The position numbers and the translations under genes were made by a program. A stretch of DNA of 64,000 nucleotides from Geminicoccaceae bacterium (GTDB lineage: Bacteria > Pseudomonadota > Alphaproteobacteria > Geminicoccales > Geminicoccaceae), in the NCBI GenBank assembly GCA_020638465.1, contig JACKIM010000001.1:1682501-1746500 (forward strand). Direction: 5' to 3'. This document shows, in pieces, positions 18,338-27,028 of this stretch (the stretch's first letter is position 1; every line of letters starts with the position of its first letter). The notes beneath the pieces are model-generated. The model saw only the letters and a list, made by a program, of their open reading frames with translations. It did not search any database and was not told the DNA's origin.

Positions 18338-19282
18338 TCAGGTATTCGCCAGCGCTGTCTCCACGCATTCAAGCTGCAGGCGGGCCGTCAGTTTGGCGCG
18401 TGACGCTGGATCGAGTATGGCGCAGGCCGTGGAGACCGCATCGGCGAGGGTGGCGTTGCCGGCAATGATGCTGATCTGGGTGTTTTGCCGTGCGGGATGC
18501 CCGGTTTGCGGATCGATGAGGTGGTGACGGCCCGGGATGGCAGCGAACAGGGTGCCATCGGGAGAGGAGGTGGCAATCGCTGCGTTCCGCAAATTGCAAA
18601 CGGTCTCCGTTCGGTCGATTCCAACCTTCCACGGCCGGCCATCGGCCCTGAGCCCGTGAGCGCGGATCTCGCCCATATTGACAAGAATGTCGTTGAGGCC
18701 GTGCACCATCAGCCGGTCGCTGATCTGATCGGTGATGTAACCCTGGGCGATGCCGTTGAGGGTGACAGCCATGCCGGGCCTTGCGAACCGGATCTCCCGG
18801 CTGGAGATGTCGACATTGCGGTAATTGACGAGAGCACGCGCACGGTCGAGCGCGCGCTCGTCGGGTTGCGCTGCTAGATGTCGTGCATGCAGCTGCCAGA
18901 GCGGCTGGATCGTGCAGTCGAAGGTGCCGGCGGTGGTCTCGCTGATGCCGCTGGCGCGATCCAAAAGTTCGATCAACTCCATGGGCGGGTTTTCGAGGCG
19001 TCCGGCACGATTGAGGCGGGAGAGGGCCGAATGTGTGCGATAGAGGCTGAATATATCCTCAAGGCGGTCGATCTCGCGTGCGAGGTCGAAAAGGATGCGC
19101 CGCGCATTGGCCTCGTTGTCATGCGCGATCTGCATGGACGCCTCGGCACCCAGCGCCGAACCACGCCAGCGCCAGATACGCCGTCCGCTGGCATTATATC
19201 GCCTTGCTGGAGAATCCGGCCACGGCATGCCGGACATGGCTGCGGCCGTAGCGACGATTGCCAAAAATCTCCGGCGTTTCAT
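18338..19282 (-). CDS. nosX: NosX, ApbE-type FAD:protein FMN transferase
   Basis: A 314-aa periplasmic flavin transferase that attaches FMN to a threonine in NosR (and probably NirI). The N-terminus KRRRFLAIVATAAAMSG looks like a Tat signal. ApbE features include ETTAGTFDCTIQPLW, the segment VTLNGIAQGYITDQISD, and DILVNMGEIRAHG; a C-terminal ATLADAVSTACAIL matches the metal-binding end. ATG 19282 overlaps the nosL stop (ATGA). Last gene of nosRZDFYLX, and the only ApbE-family gene in the window. Confidence 0.93.
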   Translation of the reverse strand: MKRRRFLAIVATAAAMSGMPWPDSPARRYNASGRRIWRWRGSALGAEASMQIAHDNEANARRILFDLAREIDRLEDIFSLYRTHSALSRLNRAGRLENPPMELIELLDRASGISETTAGTFDCTIQPLWQLHARHLAAQPDERALDRARALVNYRNVDISSREIRFARPGMAVTLNGIAQGYITDQISDRLMVHGLNDILVNMGEIRAHGLRADGRPWKVGIDRTETVCNLRNAAIATSSPDGTLFAAIPGRHHLIDPQTGHPARQNTQISIIAGNATLADAVSTACAILDPASRAKLTARLQLECVETALANT

Positions 19283-19821
19283 CCTGTTTCTCCAAAGATC
19301 CAGTCCTGACCGATCTCCTCCATGTGAAGGATGCGGCCGCCATGACGTGCCCTGAACGCCTCGGCATCGTCTCGCTCGGCGAACGGTACGGCCTCGCTCG
19401 CGTTCATGCCGCCCGTGAGATCGGAATCGACGACATAGAGTGCCTTGTCGGCGGCGATCCAGCGCGTCGGATCGATTGTTTCAAAGCTCGGCGCGGCGGC
19501 GGTATCGCTGACATAAAGCGCAATGATGTCGCCGCTTTCACCGGGCAATATGCGGAAGGTGAGCAGATCGCGGACCGATGGAAACCAGACGGGGCCGCTT
19601 TGGCCGGCGATGAACGCCTGACCCTTGGGGCCGGGATGCTCGGCGATGTTCATCATGCAAAAATACCCAGTCGCGGTCTCATCAAGGACAGCGGGCTCGG
19701 GAGGTGGCTTGCCGTTCTCGCTGTCACAGGCACCAAGCAGCAACAGTATGACCGGCAGAACCAGGCGTATGGTCCCTGCGATGCGAGGCTTGTCAGGCGT
19801 CGGATAAATCGTTTGGATCAT
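19279..19821 (-). CDS. nosL: NosL, copper-binding lipoprotein
   Basis: A 180-aa outer-membrane or periplasmic lipoprotein that delivers Cu(I) for NosZ assembly. A signal peptide ends in the lipobox LLGAC (ILLLLGACDSENG). The YFCMMNIAEHPGPKGQAFI block carries the Cys-x-Met copper motif, and a later MNASEAVPFAERDDAEAF matches the family C-terminal half. ATG 19821 overlaps nosY (ATGA). Confidence 0.93.
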   Translation of the reverse strand: MIQTIYPTPDKPRIAGTIRLVLPVILLLLGACDSENGKPPPEPAVLDETATGYFCMMNIAEHPGPKGQAFIAGQSGPVWFPSVRDLLTFRILPGESGDIIALYVSDTAAAPSFETIDPTRWIAADKALYVVDSDLTGGMNASEAVPFAERDDAEAFRARHGGRILHMEEIGQDWIFGETG

Positions 19822-20633
19822 GCCTGCCGCCTTTGCAGAATCGTGCCGGCGAGCGCGCCGCCGGCGAGGAACCAGCCTGTTAGTACCGCCCACAAGCCGG
19901 ATGCCGGAAGCGGCAGATCCGGAAGTGCTGCTGCCAGTCCGCTTGCGATCTCCACTGACGGGATGCCACCAAGATTGATGAGCCTGAAGGCATCGCACGG
20001 GTTGATTACAAGCATCCACGGGAAGGTGGCATCGAGCCAGCCAAGGCCGAGCAGGACGAGCAGCAGGAGATCATAGAGCACGACGGTGACCAGCCATAGC
20101 GAGAAGGCCATCGCCATGGCTGCACCGCGATCGCGCGCGATGCCGCTGACAACATAGCCCAGCACAAGATAGATGGCCGCGAACAGGACGGTACTGAGTG
20201 CCAACCTGATAAGAAGATGCCAGTCCTCCGCGGATGGCGTGCCGTGGGTCAGCAGGACGAGTGTGGCCGTGGCGAGCCCGATCCCGAGTGCTGTCATGAG
20301 GATGAGCAGATGCCCGACAAACTTGCCCGCCAGCAGACCCGCGCGGGGCAGGGGATAGGTCAGCAGCAGGATCAGCGTGCCACGCTCGCTTTCCCCCGCG
20401 ATGGCGTCTTGAGCCAGAAGCAGCGCGAGCAGCGGGATGAGGTAGACAAAGAGCGTGGTCAGGCTGACCGTGGCGACGGCCACCGGACTGGCTTTGACCG
20501 AGCCCGCCGGTGCCGAGCCGAGCAAAGTGAGAATAAGCGCGAAGAGTGCGAGTGCGATGCCGGAAATCAACACCCAGCGGCTGCGCCGCCCGACGCGCCA
20601 TTCACTCACCGCCAGCGTCAGGATTGCGCTCAT
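19818..20633 (-). CDS. nosY: NosY, ABC-type membrane permease for NosZ maturation
   Basis: A 271-aa integral membrane protein with about six helices. It forms the NosDFY ABC complex that supports CuZ site assembly. Hydrophobic stretches include WVLISGIALALFALILTLLG, TLFVYLIPLLALLLAQDAI and AVLTGWFLAGGALAGTILQ; ESERGTLILLLTYPLPRAGL is typical of ABC-2 permeases. ATG 20633 overlaps the nosF stop (ATGA). Confidence 0.93.
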   Translation of the reverse strand: MSAILTLAVSEWRVGRRSRWVLISGIALALFALILTLLGSAPAGSVKASPVAVATVSLTTLFVYLIPLLALLLAQDAIAGESERGTLILLLTYPLPRAGLLAGKFVGHLLILMTALGIGLATATLVLLTHGTPSAEDWHLLIRLALSTVLFAAIYLVLGYVVSGIARDRGAAMAMAFSLWLVTVVLYDLLLLVLLGLGWLDATFPWMLVINPCDAFRLINLGGIPSVEIASGLAAALPDLPLPASGLWAVLTGWFLAGGALAGTILQRRQA

Positions 20634-21529
20634 GCGGTAGCCCCCTCGCCGGGCTTGTCGAAATGGGCATAGAGGTCGTCGAGCCCGGGTTGGCCCCATT
20701 CGAGATCGTCGATATCGACGGGAAGCTCGGTCAGGCGCCGCAGAAAGGCGATGCGATCCTCGTGGTGGCATGTGAGTTCGATGGCGTGACCATTGAGTCG
20801 GCGACCGCCAAATTCACCGTGTATGCGATCGATGGCGGAGGATCGCAGCCGCACGCGAATGGGCAGGGCGGCGGCCCGGCGCAGTTCGGCCAGCTCGCCC
20901 TCGGCCACCAGCCGCCCCGCCCGCAGAATGGCGACCCGGTCGGTATGGGCTTCGAGTTCGGTAAGTATATGGCTGGAGAGCAGCACCGCCGCTCCGTCGC
21001 TCTTCAACTCGTCGATGATGGCGAAAAAAGCGCGTCTGAGTGTCGGGTCGAGGCCGGTCGTGGGCTCGTCGAGAATGAGCAGTTGCGGCTTGCCGATAAG
21101 CGCCTGGGCGAGACCGAGACGCTGACGCATGCCTTTGGAATAGCTGCCGACATGGCGGTCGGCTGAATCCTCCAGCCCGACCCGTGCGAGAAGCCGACGG
21201 GCGGCGCCGGCCGCACCCTTGCCGGCGCGCTTGAGACCGAGGCAGGTCATCAGCGTCTCGCGCCCGGTGAGCAACGGCTGAAAGGCTATGTTTTCCGGCA
21301 GGAAACCGATTGCCCGTCGTACTTCGTTCCGCCCGGGTGCGCCACCGAGGACCTCGATCTTGCCATGATCGGCGGCGATCAGTCCGAGCACCAGTTTCAT
21401 CAGCGTCGTCTTGCCGGCGCCATTGTGGCCAAGCAGGGCGAGGCATTGCCCGCTTTCAAGCTCGAGGTCGATCCCTTCCAGAGCCGGACGGCCGGCAAAG
21501 CTCTTGCCGACACCGCGAAGTGTCATCAT
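20630..21529 (-). CDS. nosF: NosF, ABC transporter ATP-binding protein
   Basis: A 299-aa ATPase of the NosDFY system. Walker A is LLGHNGAGKTTLMKLVLG (about residues 33-50), the signature is SKGMRQRLGLAQAL, and Walker B is LLILDEPTTGLDP, followed by the H-loop LLSSHILTELEAH. ATG 21529 overlaps the nosD stop (ATGA); a second ATG follows immediately. Length and C-terminal extension fit the NosF/CcmA-like group. Confidence 0.95.
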   Translation of the reverse strand: MMTLRGVGKSFAGRPALEGIDLELESGQCLALLGHNGAGKTTLMKLVLGLIAADHGKIEVLGGAPGRNEVRRAIGFLPENIAFQPLLTGRETLMTCLGLKRAGKGAAGAARRLLARVGLEDSADRHVGSYSKGMRQRLGLAQALIGKPQLLILDEPTTGLDPTLRRAFFAIIDELKSDGAAVLLSSHILTELEAHTDRVAILRAGRLVAEGELAELRRAAALPIRVRLRSSAIDRIHGEFGGRRLNGHAIELTCHHEDRIAFLRRLTELPVDIDDLEWGQPGLDDLYAHFDKPGEGATA

Positions 21530-22752
21530 GCGGGACCTCCCGCCGCAGCGGCGTTCATCAGCGGATGCCGGTCGATGACGCCGCCCGGCATCAGTCCCGG
21601 AAAGCGCGATTGCGCCCAGCGCAGCAATTGGACCGCCGGGCTGTTGAGCAGCAGGGCTGCGAGTGGCTGCCGCCAGACGAGATGATCGACCAGATCGTTG
21701 GGGCGATAGGGCTGGTCGGCGCGGCCGTCACCGTCGAGGTCGATACCGGCATTATCGCTCCAGTAGTTGCCCGTACCGTCCTTCGACCAGTCGAGCCAGC
21801 GCGAGCCCACATATTTCACCTGATGCGCATTGCCGATGAAGGCATTGGCCCAGATCTCGTTGCGCTCGGAACCGGCGGTGAAATGCACACCGATGTCGCA
21901 GCCCGCGAAGCGATTGTGGCTGAAGCTGTTCTTGTTGGAATTGTATATGAAGACGCACTTTTCGGGGCCGTCCGCGGTGCTGCTGCCCTCGACGATGTTG
22001 CCAAGAATGGTCGAACTGTTGGTGTAGTTGAGCATGATGCCATGGTCTCGATCGCCGATGGAGCGATTGTTCAAGACCTCGACGAATTTTGAATACATGA
22101 GCGCGAAGCCGATGTGATTGCCGATGGAGACATTGCCGGCGACCGTGCTTTTGTTGGTGTACATGTAGTGGACGGCAAAACGCAGATTCTCGAAGCGGTT
22201 GCCGCGAAAAATGTTCTTGCGCGAGGTATTGGCGAAAATGCCGTCGCGGCCGTGGCGAATGGTGTTACCGGCGACGACTGAACCCGGCGTATTCCAGACA
22301 TAGACGCCATTGCCGCGCTCGTTCATGCGCAGATCGCGTCGACCCTCGATCAGATTGTTCTCAACGAGCGCGTCGTTCGGTCCTTCGAGGTGGACGCCGA
22401 TCAGATTGTTGAGGATGCGACTGTCGCGGATCACGCCACGGTCACCGTCTGCAGTGATGCGCACACCGGCATCCATGCTCTCCAGCGACAGGCCGGACCC
22501 GGTGATCTCCAGATTTTCGAGAATGACATCGGTTGCGGCGATCGTGACCACGGAGCCGGTTCCGTCGCCCTCGATGCGGCCATTGCGCAGGGTCAGCGGC
22601 CGGTCGATGATGATCGGGCCGGCGAGGGAACGGCCATCGAGATCGATGACCGCGCCCGCCGGCGCGTCGGTGATCCGCGCCATGAGTTCGGCCGCCTCCG
22701 CTTCGATGCCGGAGATCAAAAGCATCAGGGTCAGGATACGGCCGAACATCAT
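21526..22752 (-). CDS. nosD: NosD, periplasmic right-handed beta-helix copper-delivery protein
   Basis: A 408-aa exported protein made of parallel beta-helix (CASH/PbH1) repeats such as NNLIGVHLEGPNDALVENN, GNTIRHGRDGIFANTSRKN and NNRSIGDRDHGIMLNYTNSS. NosD links NosL to the NosFY ABC machine in CuZ assembly. The signal peptide begins MMFGRILTLMLLISG. ATG 22752 lies four bases after the nosZ stop. Confidence 0.95.
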   Translation of the reverse strand: MMFGRILTLMLLISGIEAEAAELMARITDAPAGAVIDLDGRSLAGPIIIDRPLTLRNGRIEGDGTGSVVTIAATDVILENLEITGSGLSLESMDAGVRITADGDRGVIRDSRILNNLIGVHLEGPNDALVENNLIEGRRDLRMNERGNGVYVWNTPGSVVAGNTIRHGRDGIFANTSRKNIFRGNRFENLRFAVHYMYTNKSTVAGNVSIGNHIGFALMYSKFVEVLNNRSIGDRDHGIMLNYTNSSTILGNIVEGSSTADGPEKCVFIYNSNKNSFSHNRFAGCDIGVHFTAGSERNEIWANAFIGNAHQVKYVGSRWLDWSKDGTGNYWSDNAGIDLDGDGRADQPYRPNDLVDHLVWRQPLAALLLNSPAVQLLRWAQSRFPGLMPGGVIDRHPLMNAAAAGGPA

Positions 22753-22756
22753 GCGA

Positions 22757-24640
22757 TTACGCGGCTCTCGGTTCGACCAGCATGCGCCCGCGCATCTCCA
22801 TATGCAGGGCATGACAGAACCACTGGCAATAGAACCAGTGAACGCCCGGTCGGTCGGCGGTGAAGGTCACCGACGCTGTGGCCTGCGGGCCGACCTCGAA
22901 CGCGATACCGTAATTGGCGAGTGTGAAACCGTGGGTCAGGTCGTCGATGTCATCCATGTTGGTGATATAGATCGTTACCTCGTCACCCTGCTTGACCGTG
23001 AACTTCTCAAGACTGAAGGTCGGCGCCACCGAGTGCATGTAGACCCGGACCTTGTTGCCGTCGCGGATCACATCCTCACCCCAGTCGAGATCGACACCAT
23101 CGGCCTCGGCCTGCGCGCGCGCATCTTCCCACATGACGTCATCGCGCTTGTAGATGCTCTCGGGATTGACGATGTCGGCGCGGACGATGATGCAGTCGTG
23201 TGGTTCGGCGAAGGTCGGGCCGTCATGCACCACCACCGGCCGGTCCTGAGTAATGTCGATGAGCTGCTCGTTTTCCGGCTTCAGGGGGCCGACATTGATG
23301 TAGCGGTCCTTGGAAAACTTGTTCAGTGACACCAGCCACCGGCCGTCGGCTTCCTTGGTTTCACCCATGGAAGTGTGGTTGTGTCCGGGCTGGTACTGGA
23401 CATCGGTTTTGGCCAGGATCGGGTTGACGTCCTCGCCATTGTACTGGCGGATGGCCGTTTCCAGGTTCCATTTCGCCATCTGGCTGTCGAGGAAGAGGGT
23501 CGTATAGCCATTGCCCTTGCCGTCGAATGCTGTGTGCAGCGGGCCGAGGCCGAGTTCCGGTTCGGCGACCACGCAGGAGCGGGGATCGGCGCCATCCTCG
23601 AAAAGGGCGTCGATCTTGGTCACATCAAGCACCGTGACTGTCGGCGACAGCTTGCCGTTGATGACCACATGCTTGCCGTCCGGCGCCGTATTGCAGCCAT
23701 GCGGGCTGTTGGAGACAGGGACATAGGCGGTGAGCGGCGAGCCCTTGCGGCCATCGAGAACGCGAACGCCATTGAGCATCTCGCCTTTGCCATCGGCGAC
23801 GGCTTCCTCGATCCGCTTGATGTTGAAGATCACCGCCCAGTCCTGTTCGGAGGCGGTCATCTCGGCGAGCGTGACGCCGCCCTCGGAATTGTAACATGTG
23901 GAAAAGGCATACTTGCCTTGATAATCGGCATCACAATTGTCGAGATTGCCGTCGACGATGACCTGCCAGGCGACTTTCATTGAATCGCCGTCGATGGCGG
24001 TGAAGATGGCGCGGTACTTGTCCGGTTCGTCGAGAATGTCGCCATTGTTGGGGATCGGCACGCGATGTTCGCCATTGGCGAAGACATAGCCGGTGCGTGG
24101 AAACTTCTGCGGGCGCAGGCCGTGAATGTCGGAGGCATTGGGGATCTCGATGATCCTGTCGCATTTCATGATGTCGCAGCGGATACGGGCGACCCTTGTG
24201 TTGGCCTTGTCGTTCATGAACAGATAGCGGCCGTCATAGGTGCCGTCGGTGAACGACATGTGCGGATGATGCAGATCACCATTGGTGTAGACACCACCGC
24301 GGCTTGCGAGAAACGCCTTCGTCTCGTCGGTCAGGCCTTCGGTGAGGATCTTGCGGCTTTCATTGGTGCAGCCCCAGCCCGTTGCACTGCAGCGGTTGAA
24401 GACCGGAATACGCATCAGTTCGCGCATCGACGGTACGCCGAGGATCCGGAGTTCGCCGGCCTGGCCCGATGACCAGAAACCGTAATAATCGTCGAGTTCG
24501 CCCGGGGCAAGGGCGGCACCGCCTTCGGCTTTCGATGACGACGGGGTGAAGCCGATGGCACCTGCCGCCACACCGGTTCCGGCGAGCATGGCCGCTCTGG
24601 CCGAGCCACCCATGAGATCACGACGATTGAGTTTTGCCAT
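22757..24640 (-). CDS. nosZ: NosZ, nitrous oxide reductase (clade I type)
   Basis: A 627-aa periplasmic copper enzyme reducing N2O to N2. The Tat signal NRRDLMGGSARAAMLAG indicates export as a folded protein and, with NosR and NosX, the typical clade I form. CuZ ligands start at DLHHPHMSFTDG; the C-terminal cupredoxin domain has the complete CuA motif CQWFCHALHMEM. ATG 24640 lies inside the last codons of nosR (23-nt overlap). Confidence 0.98.
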   Translation of the reverse strand: MAKLNRRDLMGGSARAAMLAGTGVAAGAIGFTPSSSKAEGGAALAPGELDDYYGFWSSGQAGELRILGVPSMRELMRIPVFNRCSATGWGCTNESRKILTEGLTDETKAFLASRGGVYTNGDLHHPHMSFTDGTYDGRYLFMNDKANTRVARIRCDIMKCDRIIEIPNASDIHGLRPQKFPRTGYVFANGEHRVPIPNNGDILDEPDKYRAIFTAIDGDSMKVAWQVIVDGNLDNCDADYQGKYAFSTCYNSEGGVTLAEMTASEQDWAVIFNIKRIEEAVADGKGEMLNGVRVLDGRKGSPLTAYVPVSNSPHGCNTAPDGKHVVINGKLSPTVTVLDVTKIDALFEDGADPRSCVVAEPELGLGPLHTAFDGKGNGYTTLFLDSQMAKWNLETAIRQYNGEDVNPILAKTDVQYQPGHNHTSMGETKEADGRWLVSLNKFSKDRYINVGPLKPENEQLIDITQDRPVVVHDGPTFAEPHDCIIVRADIVNPESIYKRDDVMWEDARAQAEADGVDLDWGEDVIRDGNKVRVYMHSVAPTFSLEKFTVKQGDEVTIYITNMDDIDDLTHGFTLANYGIAFEVGPQATASVTFTADRPGVHWFYCQWFCHALHMEMRGRMLVEPRAA

Positions 24641-26816
24641 GGTCGGGATTTCCCTCACTTGATCTGGTGCCCGAAGAGGGCACGGGATTGGAGCCGGCCG
24701 CCGCTCGGGCATCAAGGCGCGCGCGTCGCAGGCGGGCTTTTACGCAAACGGGGCATTTGTGATCGTCGACATAGACGACCTGACAATGCAGACAGTAGAG
24801 GCACTCGTTGGGATTGATGTGGCCTTCGGGATGGATGGCCTGGACCATGCATTCATTGGCGCATACATGGCAGGGATTGCCGCAGTCGCGATAACGTTTG
24901 AGCCACTCGAACATGCGTAGCCGACCGGGGATCGCGAGTGCTGCACCAAGCGGGCAAAGGTAGCGACAATAGAAGCGCTCGACGAAGAGACCAACGACAA
25001 GAAGGCCGGCAGCGAAGACAACAAACGGCCAGTCGCGCACGAATTTGAGAATGATCGCGGTCTTGAACGGTTCGATCTCGGCAAGTTTTTCGGCTGTATC
25101 GAGAGAGTACAGCGAGACGCCGAAGAGAACTAAAAAGATCATGTATTTGAGCGGCCAGAGCCGTTCATGGAGACCCCACGGCAGTTGCCATTGCGGGATG
25201 CGCAGGAACTTCGCGAAGCGATTGGTGAGTTCCTGCAGGGCGCCGAACGGACACAGCCAGCCGCAATAGGCACCGCGTCCCCAGAAGATCAGCGAAGCGG
25301 CGACCGCAAACCAGAGCATGAAGATCAGCGGATCCATCAGGAAATAATCCCAGGAGAAACCGCTCAGCAGCGAACCGGTGAAGGCCATGACATTGACCAC
25401 CGAAAGCTGCGCATTCGCCCACCAGCCGAGCCAGCCGAGCGTGAACGTCAAAAACGCGATCCGCCCCCAGAAAACCAGCCGCGGGTAGCGGGCGATCTGC
25501 ATCTGGAAGAAGAATCCGCCGGTGAGAATGACGAGTGCTGCGGCGAGAATGGCAATGTCGACCCGGCGGTTCTGCCAGATGCTCTTCCACAAGGGATTAT
25601 GCCCTTTCTCGCCCAAGGTCGCCTCGCTGGCTGCGGGCGGGTTTTCGGCTTCGACCGGCAATGGCTCGACGGTTTCGAGATATTTTGCCGGCGGCACGAA
25701 ATCGAGATCGAAGGTGAGAAATGCCTTGGTCGTCGGTCCAGTCATCCGGTTCACCAGAAGCTGGATGCGCCAGGGACGGCTGGGATCAAAGCCGCTTTCA
25801 GCCGGAATCACGAAGAGATCGAATTCATCGAACGCGGGTGCCCCATCCGCCTGGACCTGCCCGAGCCGTTTGTGCTGGCGGTCGCGAAAGCGGATCGAAA
25901 TATCGCCCTGAATGAGGTGGATGCGGTCGAAGATACCACCGCGGACATAGCCCGAACCCTTGAACGAATAGCGTCCCCGCGCCGCCAGCAGGATTGCGTT
26001 GTCACCCTTGGCGAGACGCTTTTCCATGTTGGCATACTCATTCGGGCCCATGACGTTGCGCCCGATTGTCGGGATCGTCGCCAATCCGACATACAGGTCG
26101 ATGAAGGTGTCGCTATCGGCCCCCGGCTCGGGGAACTCGGTTGCACGGGCGTCGCCATGTTCGGCAAAGGCGCGGTTGATCGTGCCGATATCGAGGCTCA
26201 GCCAGCGAAGCGAACCGTCGCCAACCAGTTCCGACCACGAACGATCCTCGTCAATGGTCTTGTCGATGCGCTTTAATGGCCCCTGCTTTTGAGACTTGCC
26301 GGCGATGAGACCGACCGTTTGTGCGACCTTGATCGCCGAACGGATGATACTGTCGTCGATCACCATGATGGTCACGGTTGCACCGGAAACGATGTCGAGT
26401 TCGTGGCCGCTGCCGCTCTCAAGCTCTTCGGCTACATCAATGCCGCGATAATGGTCGATCACCGCATCGATGGCGCTTTCAGGAATACCGACGAGAACGA
26501 TCGGCTCGTAGTGCTTGACCAGCTTTGCACCGCTGATTCGACCTTCACGGTCGAGGCCGACCATGATGTGAATGGGTTTGCCTGAATAACCGACGGCTGT
26601 AGCAAAATCGGAATTCAAGAAGGCCCAGCCGACCGGTTCGTCGCCGTGCAGCAATTCGATGATGGAAGCGTCGGCTGTCATCTCGCCGAAGCGGTCGGCC
26701 TGCGGGTGCAATTCCTCCGGCGCGATATCGTCCAGAAAACGCGACAGCGACGGCTCAGCTGCCAGTGCCGGCGAAAAAGCGATCAAGGCCAAGAAAACGA
26801 GCAGAATTCTGTGCAT
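24618..26816 (-). CDS. nosR: NosR, membrane flavo-iron-sulfur electron donor to NosZ
   Basis: A 732-aa polytopic protein required for nos expression and electron flow to NosZ. A signal peptide (ILLVFLALIAFSPALAA) precedes a periplasmic FMN domain with SGATVT (about residue 144). Membrane helices carry YCGWLCPFGALQELT and YCRYLCPLGAALA, and a C-terminal 2[4Fe-4S] segment is CHVCANECMVQAI with ECLYCLHCQVVYVD. ATG 26816 has no purine-rich ribosome site upstream, and an FNR-type box is centred only 42 bp away. Confidence 0.96.
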   Translation of the reverse strand: MHRILLVFLALIAFSPALAAEPSLSRFLDDIAPEELHPQADRFGEMTADASIIELLHGDEPVGWAFLNSDFATAVGYSGKPIHIMVGLDREGRISGAKLVKHYEPIVLVGIPESAIDAVIDHYRGIDVAEELESGSGHELDIVSGATVTIMVIDDSIIRSAIKVAQTVGLIAGKSQKQGPLKRIDKTIDEDRSWSELVGDGSLRWLSLDIGTINRAFAEHGDARATEFPEPGADSDTFIDLYVGLATIPTIGRNVMGPNEYANMEKRLAKGDNAILLAARGRYSFKGSGYVRGGIFDRIHLIQGDISIRFRDRQHKRLGQVQADGAPAFDEFDLFVIPAESGFDPSRPWRIQLLVNRMTGPTTKAFLTFDLDFVPPAKYLETVEPLPVEAENPPAASEATLGEKGHNPLWKSIWQNRRVDIAILAAALVILTGGFFFQMQIARYPRLVFWGRIAFLTFTLGWLGWWANAQLSVVNVMAFTGSLLSGFSWDYFLMDPLIFMLWFAVAASLIFWGRGAYCGWLCPFGALQELTNRFAKFLRIPQWQLPWGLHERLWPLKYMIFLVLFGVSLYSLDTAEKLAEIEPFKTAIILKFVRDWPFVVFAAGLLVVGLFVERFYCRYLCPLGAALAIPGRLRMFEWLKRYRDCGNPCHVCANECMVQAIHPEGHINPNECLYCLHCQVVYVDDHKCPVCVKARLRRARLDARAAAGSNPVPSSGTRSSEGNPDHGKTQSS

Positions 26817-26851
26817 GCGACCGATGCTCGGCCTGTTGACGATTCCTGGCC

Positions 26852-26865
26852 TTGACCACGGTCAA
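26852..26865 (-). promoter_or_regulatory. FNR/NNR-type box upstream of nosR
   Basis: TTGACCACGGTCAA matches the FNR/NNR consensus. Its centre (26858.5) is 42 bp from the nosR ATG. If the factor activates from -41.5, transcription would start at or next to the ATG. No gene lies in the rightward direction that could use it. Confidence 0.85.
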
Positions 26866-26947
26866 AGTGTCGATCCCGGCGGAAAAAAACGGGCCAAGCG
26901 CCGGCGTGAAAGTGGGCCAGCATTCCAATCAATCGAAAAACGCTTGC

Positions 26948-26986
26948 GTCTGGACGGGCATGACGCCAGAGGCAAGGCGTCCAGAC
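26948..26986 (-). terminator. terminator of the 27029-27814 gene
   Basis: Perfect 9-bp arms GTCTGGACG and CGTCCAGAC with a 21-base loop. Read on the minus strand, the stem is followed by GCAAGCGTTTTTC. It lies 43 bp beyond the stop of the unrecognised 261-codon gene and upstream of the nosR promoter, so it would insulate nosR. Confidence 0.6.
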
Positions 26987-27028
26987 AAAACCCATTATTT
27001 CACTGTAGAATAGACTCGCGCAAAGGCG

